Assembly: GCA_027063755.1 (NCBI GenBank)
Contig: JAMORD010000132.1
Location: 1 to 5,574 of the forward strand
DNA length: 5,574 bases
Direction: 5' to 3'
Origin: a bacterium
GTDB taxonomy: Bacteria; Coprothermobacterota; Coprothermobacteria; Coprothermobacterales; JAADFF01
In this document: positions 4,582-5,574 of the stretch, in pieces
How the letters are laid out: every line of letters begins with the position of its first letter
Numbering within the stretch: position 1 is the stretch's first letter
Made by a program: the position numbers and the translations under genes
Notes under the pieces: model-generated
What the model saw: the letters and a program-made list of their open reading frames with translations, nothing else
Told to the model about the DNA's origin: nothing
The model's database searches: none

Positions 4582-5574
4582 CCTGTAAAGCCTCTTTTAC
4601 AACTTTGACAACTTTCGGGTCGTAGTATATGCCGGCATATTCCTCAAGGTGAGATATAGCTTCTTTGTGGGTATACTGAGTTCCATATACCTTAGGTAGT
4701 GTCATGGCTGTGTATGTATCAAGCACTCTCAATATACGGGCTAGCAGTGGTATTTCCTCTTCTACAAGTCCGTGGGGATATCCGCTACCATCGTAGTTCT
4801 CGTGATGATACAACACTGCCGTGCCTACTTCTGTGGGTATTTCAGGAAAATCTTCAATAAACTGCTGGCTATATACGGTATGTGTTTTAACAATATCCCA
4901 CTCTTCAGACGATAGAGGAGATCTTTTTAGTAATATGTCTGGTGAAATATAGAGTTTCCCTACATCGTGGAATACAACGGCAAGTCGAAGATCAATGCCA
5001 CTGATGGGAAATTTATCTTCTATTTGGCGAGATATATTTAGCATGGTCCGCATCTGCCCTTTGGGTTCTATGCCTAATTCTTCCATGGTTGTAGGTAATA
5101 TCATGCTTAATCGTTTGATGATCTGGATGTGTATCTCTATGTCGTCAAGATAGTCTTTGACAATATTCATATTGCGAAATATGGCTAATATAGCCTTCTT
5201 TTCTATGTGAGATAGCTCTTGTTTGTGAATGACGACGATATCTATGCCAGACTCTCGTAATTTGCTGGCAAACATATCCTTGTCTAAAGGAATAATGTAC
5301 TTTTTCTGGAGGCGATATATTACATCTTTAATGTCTATATTTTTTGCCTCCTTGAGCGTGATGATATTTTTATTGGTTATGCCATATAGGCCTTCTATAT
5401 TGCTAAAGTTTTGGAATATGCTTTTAAGAGATTCCCACACTGATATGTTTTCTTGACTTGTCTCAGTAAGTACCGTGGAGAATGTAGATATAGCAGATTT
5501 GATAAAAGAAAGCTGACGGGTAGATGTGTCTTTCAGTGTTCTGTGAGTGATAATCATTCTCAATATACTTAATA
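4550..5574 (-). CDS. HD-GYP domain protein, probable cyclic-di-GMP phosphodiesterase, 5' end uncertain
   Basis: HD-GYP enzymes hydrolyse cyclic di-GMP (some act on related cyclic dinucleotides) at a di- or tri-metal site. Numbering from an in-frame TTG at 5563, the C-terminal domain (about 160-330) shows FHDVGK (H199, D200, K203), THT (H228), HHENYDGSGYP (H253, H254, GYP 261-263), the IPLLARILRVLD segment (D282) and YDPKVV (314-319). So most metal ligands and the GYP signature are intact. The usual upstream His, about 32 residues before the HD, is not seen; that region reads EELGIEPKGQ. The N-terminal 150 residues match no domain I can name. Their end (HKQELSHIEKKAILAIF) vaguely recalls the last helix of a GAF domain. 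Neither the TTG at 5563 nor the ATG at 5557 has a ribosome binding site, unlike most other genes here, and the frame stays open to the window edge, so the gene probably begins outside. It overlaps the 92-residue gene tail to tail. Confidence 0.87.
   Translation of the reverse strand, partial: LSILRMIITHRTLKDTSTRQLSFIKSAISTFSTVLTETSQENISVWESLKSIFQNFSNIEGLYGITNKNIITLKEAKNIDIKDVIYRLQKKYIIPLDKDMFASKLRESGIDIVVIHKQELSHIEKKAILAIFRNMNIVKDYLDDIEIHIQIIKRLSMILPTTMEELGIEPKGQMRTMLNISRQIEDKFPISGIDLRLAVVFHDVGKLYISPDILLKRSPLSSEEWDIVKTHTVYSQQFIEDFPEIPTEVGTAVLYHHENYDGSGYPHGLVEEEIPLLARILRVLDTYTAMTLPKVYGTQYTHKEAISHLEEYAGIYYDPKVVKVVKEALQATPPYDGDTA

Overview
The window reads as a chromosomal stretch of a low-to-moderate GC bacterium. 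It has strong AAGGAGG-type ribosome binding sites, intrinsic terminators with T-rich tails, frequent ATA isoleucine codons and tightly packed genes. This fits an anaerobic or thermophilic Gram-positive-like or Thermotogota-like lineage, but nothing here fixes the taxonomy. No mobile element, CRISPR array, tRNA or rRNA is visible.

Layout. (1) 1-390, plus strand: the C-terminal part of a flavin reductase-like FMN-binding protein whose start lies outside the window. It ends at a hairpin (393-426) that can terminate transcription in both directions. (2) 442-1485, minus strand: a 347-residue secreted protein of unknown function with three diverged copies of an all-helical 'WSG' repeat. (3) 1486-1639: a divergent regulatory region with a direct repeat resembling a Pho box, placed upstream of a TATATA element facing the secreted protein gene. 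(4) 1640-3258, plus strand: a two-gene operon of a DUF47/PhoU-like protein and a PiT-family phosphate permease, closed by a terminator at 3278-3305. (5) 3345-4581, plus strand: a second PiT permease with its own extended -10 promoter abutting that terminator, followed after one base by a 92-residue protein of unknown function. (6) 4550 to the right edge, minus strand: an HD-GYP protein, probably a cyclic-di-GMP phosphodiesterase or a relative. Its 3' end overlaps the 92-residue gene by 32 bases, and its start probably lies beyond the window.

How it fits together. The core is low-affinity inorganic phosphate uptake. One PiT copy is paired with its usual DUF47 accessory protein. The second PiT copy has a separate promoter and a small orphan partner instead. 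The divergently transcribed repeat protein may share phosphate-linked control with the first operon; this rests only on promoter-region sequence and gene order. The flavin reductase and HD-GYP genes look like unrelated neighbours.

The best candidates for something undescribed are the triple-repeat secreted protein, the small protein attached to the second PiT gene, and the HD-GYP protein, which seems to lack the usual first histidine metal ligand.
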